A stretch of DNA of 9,156 nucleotides from CAMBDR01 sp046597185 (GTDB lineage Bacteria; Pseudomonadota; Gammaproteobacteria; Burkholderiales; Burkholderiaceae_D): NCBI GenBank assembly GCA_046597185.1, contig JBKJLF010000361.1:1-9156 (forward strand), in the 5' to 3' direction. Below, piece by piece: positions 7,051 through 9,156 of this stretch. How positions within the stretch are numbered: position 1 is the first letter of the stretch; each line of letters opens with the position of its first letter. Made by a program: the position numbers and the translations under genes. A model generated the notes under the pieces. It was not told where the DNA came from. It was given only the letters and a program-made list of their open reading frames with translations, and ran no database searches.

Positions 7051-8192
7051 TCGACCGCAAACAAACGGCGATGCTCACGCATGGCATAACGGTCTGTCAT
7101 GCCGGCAATATAGTCGGCCACCTTGCGCGCCTGGGCCAAGCCACTGCCTGGCGACAATTGAAAATTAGGCGGCAATAAAACCGGCTCCACCATAAACGCG
7201 TTAAATAACTCGGTAACAATGCGGCGAGCCTTACTGGTCATACGGTTGACCAAATAATGACGATATAAATTGTCATGCAAAAAGCGCTTGAGCTGGGCCG
7301 CTTCATGACGCATGGGCTCGGAAAAACAGATCATGGTCGGCCCCTGACGCACCGCCGCAATATCTGGCGGTGCGTGCTGCAAAAGGCAGGCTTGCGATGC
7401 CTCAATCACATCCACAATCAAGGCATTAATCATGCGGCGCAGCGTTTCATGAATCGCGCGCCGCCCGGTTAAGCCCGGATGCACCCGCTCCACCTCCTGG
7501 CGATGGCGCGCATAAAAATCGAGCTCATCCAGTTGCGTGGTGGTGATTAAACCGGAGCGCAAACCGTCGTCTATATCATGATTATTGTAGGCAATTTCAT
7601 CGGCCAAATTGGCCAGTTGTGCTTCCAGGCCGGGCCGGGTTTTATCGATAAAGCGCTGCCCGATTTCACCCAAATGCTGCGCGTTATTCAGTGAGCAGTG
7701 TTTGAGTATGCCCTCCCGGGTTTCAAACATCAGGTTTAAACCATCAAACCCGGCATAGTGCTGCTCCAACTCGTCCACCACACGCAGGCTTTGCAAATTG
7801 TGTTCAAAGCCGCCGTAGTCGCGCATACAGGCGTGCAAAGCATCTTGCCCGGCATGGCCAAAAGGCGTATGACCTAAATCGTGCGCCAGCGAAATGGCTT
7901 CAATCAAATCCTCATTCAAGCGCAGATTACGCCCGATTGAACGCGCAATTTGCGCCACTTCCAGGCTGTGGGTGAGACGGGTGCGAAATAAATCGCCCTC
8001 ATGATTGACGAAAACCTGGGTTTTGTATTCAAGCCGACGAAACGCGGTGGAATGAACGATGCGATCACGGTCACGTTGAAATTCAGTGCGCGTGGAGGAC
8101 GGTTCTTCAAAGCGCCGCCGCCCACGTGACTGATCAGCGTGCGCGGCATACGGTGCCAATTGGGGTTCCAGTATCGTATTCGCGCCTGTCAT
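7041..8192 (-). CDS. dgt: Deoxyguanosinetriphosphate triphosphohydrolase-like protein (HD domain)
   Basis: Dgt-type enzymes hydrolyse dNTPs to the deoxynucleoside and tripolyphosphate, which affects dNTP pools in the cytoplasm. The 383-residue product has the HD metal-binding set: His75 in RLTHSLEVA, His104-Asp105 in AHDLGHTPFGH, and Asp198 in ADEIAYNNHDIDDG. The conserved opening HSTAFRRLEYKTQVF (47-61) and GGFEHNLQSLRVV (127-139) are also present. The length fits the shorter dGTPase-like subfamily rather than E. coli Dgt (about 500 residues), so strict dGTP specificity should not be assumed. The ATG at 8192 lies 3 bp after the aroB stop. Its ribosome binding site is inside the end of aroB, so translation is probably coupled. 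No convincing terminator follows; a short GCCA/TGGC hairpin lacks a good T-run. Confidence 0.94.
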   Translation of the reverse strand: MTGANTILEPQLAPYAAHADQSRGRRRFEEPSSTRTEFQRDRDRIVHSTAFRRLEYKTQVFVNHEGDLFRTRLTHSLEVAQIARSIGRNLRLNEDLIEAISLAHDLGHTPFGHAGQDALHACMRDYGGFEHNLQSLRVVDELEQHYAGFDGLNLMFETREGILKHCSLNNAQHLGEIGQRFIDKTRPGLEAQLANLADEIAYNNHDIDDGLRSGLITTTQLDELDFYARHRQEVERVHPGLTGRRAIHETLRRMINALIVDVIEASQACLLQHAPPDIAAVRQGPTMICFSEPMRHEAAQLKRFLHDNLYRHYLVNRMTSKARRIVTELFNAFMVEPVLLPPNFQLSPGSGLAQARKVADYIAGMTDRYAMREHRRLFAVDEI

Positions 8193-8195
8193 GCT

Positions 8196-9156
8196 CTACT
8201 CCACACCCGCGGCCAAGGTATCGAGCAAATCCTGATGCGGTGCACTCATGACACAACAGGCACCGAGCGGTTTGAGCAAAATAAACTTAATCGCTCCGCC
8301 TTCATTCTTTTTATCCACTTCCATCAATTCCAACCAGCGCCCCGCCCCCAAATTGGGCGCACGGGTGGGCAAACCTGCCGCTTCAACCAAGGCCTTGACC
8401 CTGGTTTTACTCACATAATCGATAAAGCCCATGCGGTAAGACAGATCAGCCGCCAACACCATACCACAGCCTACCGCCTCACCATGCAGCCATTCACCAT
8501 AACCCATGCCCGCTTCAATCGCATGACCAAAGGTATGGCCGAAATTAAGAATCGCGCGCAAACCGCCTTCGCGTTCATCCTGGCGCACAATATCGGCCTT
8601 GATTTCACAGGACTTAGCAATCGCATACGTCAAGGCTTCCTGATCCCGCGCCAGCAGCTTTTCGATATTTTGCTCCAGCCATTCAAAGAACTTGAGGTCG
8701 ATAATCGCACCATATTTGATGATCTCGGACAAACCAGCCGAGAGCTCACGTGTCGATAAAGTGTTCAGGCTGCTGGTATCGGCCAATACTGCCTGGGGCT
8801 GATAAAAAGCGCCGATCATGTTTTTTCCGAGCGGATGGTTAATACCGGTTTTACCGCCCACCGACGAATCCACTTGCGATAACAAGGTAGTGGGAATTTG
8901 TACAAACGGGATACCGCGCATATAGCTGGCGGCAGCAAACCCGGTCAGGTCGCCAATCACCCCGCCACCCAATGCCACCAGCGTGGTTTTGCGGTCGCAA
9001 CGGTGGGTCAATAAATCATCAAACACCCGCATCAGATGCACCCAGTCTTTGTACACCTCACCGTCAGGCAAAATAATCTCCAGTACTTCGCGCCCATCGG
9101 CCAGCAACGCTTGCTTGAGCGGGCCAAGATACAGTGGGGCTACCGTGGTATTGGTG
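8196..9156 (-). CDS. aroB: 3-dehydroquinate synthase, 5' end outside the window
   Basis: AroB converts DAHP to 3-dehydroquinate, the second step of the shikimate pathway, using NAD and a divalent metal. The visible 320 codons lack only about 40 N-terminal residues. The frame stays open to the right edge, where it reads TNTTVAPLYLGPLKQALLAD, matching the usual AroB VTN-APLYL region. The TTG at 9107 is therefore internal, not a start. Diagnostic segments are LVALGGGVIGDLTGFAAASY (NAD binding), PTTLLSQVDSSVGGKTGINH and KNMIGAFYQP. Metal-ligand regions are SEIIKYG, GHTFGHAIEAGMGYG and WLHGEAVGCG. The gene ends AAGVE-TAG, 3 bp before dgt. In many betaproteobacteria aroK lies just upstream, so it may lie beyond the right edge; that is inference. 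Confidence 0.97.
   Translation of the reverse strand, partial: TNTTVAPLYLGPLKQALLADGREVLEIILPDGEVYKDWVHLMRVFDDLLTHRCDRKTTLVALGGGVIGDLTGFAAASYMRGIPFVQIPTTLLSQVDSSVGGKTGINHPLGKNMIGAFYQPQAVLADTSSLNTLSTRELSAGLSEIIKYGAIIDLKFFEWLEQNIEKLLARDQEALTYAIAKSCEIKADIVRQDEREGGLRAILNFGHTFGHAIEAGMGYGEWLHGEAVGCGMVLAADLSYRMGFIDYVSKTRVKALVEAAGLPTRAPNLGAGRWLELMEVDKKNEGGAIKFILLKPLGACCVMSAPHQDLLDTLAAGVE
8199..8202 (-). promoter_or_regulatory. dgt ribosome binding site embedded in the end of aroB
   Basis: GGAG (8202-8199) comes from the last two sense codons of aroB (GTG GAG) and ends six bases before the dgt ATG, with the aroB TAG in between. Ribosomes finishing aroB stop on this site, which favours coupled translation. 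Confidence 0.7.

Noticed and set aside
6951..7178. 75-codon plus-strand frame between hsp20 and dgt
   Set aside because: More than half overlaps dgt in antisense. It has no ribosome binding site, and it begins upstream of the only candidate plus-strand promoter.
8196..9107. aroB starting at the TTG at 9107
   Set aside because: The frame continues to the window edge with conserved AroB sequence (TNTTVAPLYL), so this TTG is an internal Leu codon.

Overview
The window looks like ordinary chromosomal DNA of a Gram-negative proteobacterium, most likely a betaproteobacterium. The evidence is moderate GC content, an aroB-dgt gene pair, a TonB-dependent outer-membrane receptor, a periplasmic Do-type protease, and heat-shock promoter elements of the RpoH type. 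The order (Burkholderiales, Neisseriales or a relative) cannot be settled from this sequence. There is no transposase, integrase, tRNA, rRNA, CRISPR array or phage gene.

Layout, left to right. Positions 1-77 hold the start of a minus-strand gene for an exported protein; only its signal peptide is visible. A 188-bp divergent intergenic region with a perfect 8-bp inverted repeat separates it from a plus-strand chromate transporter gene (chrA, 266-1645). After a 282-bp intergenic region comes a plus-strand TonB-dependent receptor with a TTG start (1928-4780), closed by a strong intrinsic terminator (4807-4838). Everything to the right is on the minus strand. Reading in the direction of transcription from the right edge, it is aroB (3-dehydroquinate synthase, 5' end cut off by the window), dgt (dNTP triphosphohydrolase, 3 bp after aroB), a 170-bp gap with heat-shock promoter elements, an Hsp20 small heat-shock protein gene, and an HtrA/Do serine protease gene 21 bp further on.

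How the genes fit together. aroB-dgt is a translationally linked pair: the dgt ribosome binding site is made from the last sense codons of aroB. hsp20-htrA looks like a two-gene stress operon that joins a cytoplasmic holdase to a periplasmic protease under an RpoH-like promoter. A second RpoH-like promoter sequence of similar quality faces the other way, into the 3' end of dgt. chrA and the TonB-dependent receptor appear to be single-gene units with no partner genes in view.

I found no clearly new multi-gene system. The points most worth a second look are the back-to-back heat-shock promoter pair between dgt and hsp20, the low-complexity insert inside the alpha-crystallin domain of the Hsp20 protein, a 12-bp tandem duplication that repeats the dgt stop codon, and the inverted repeat upstream of chrA.
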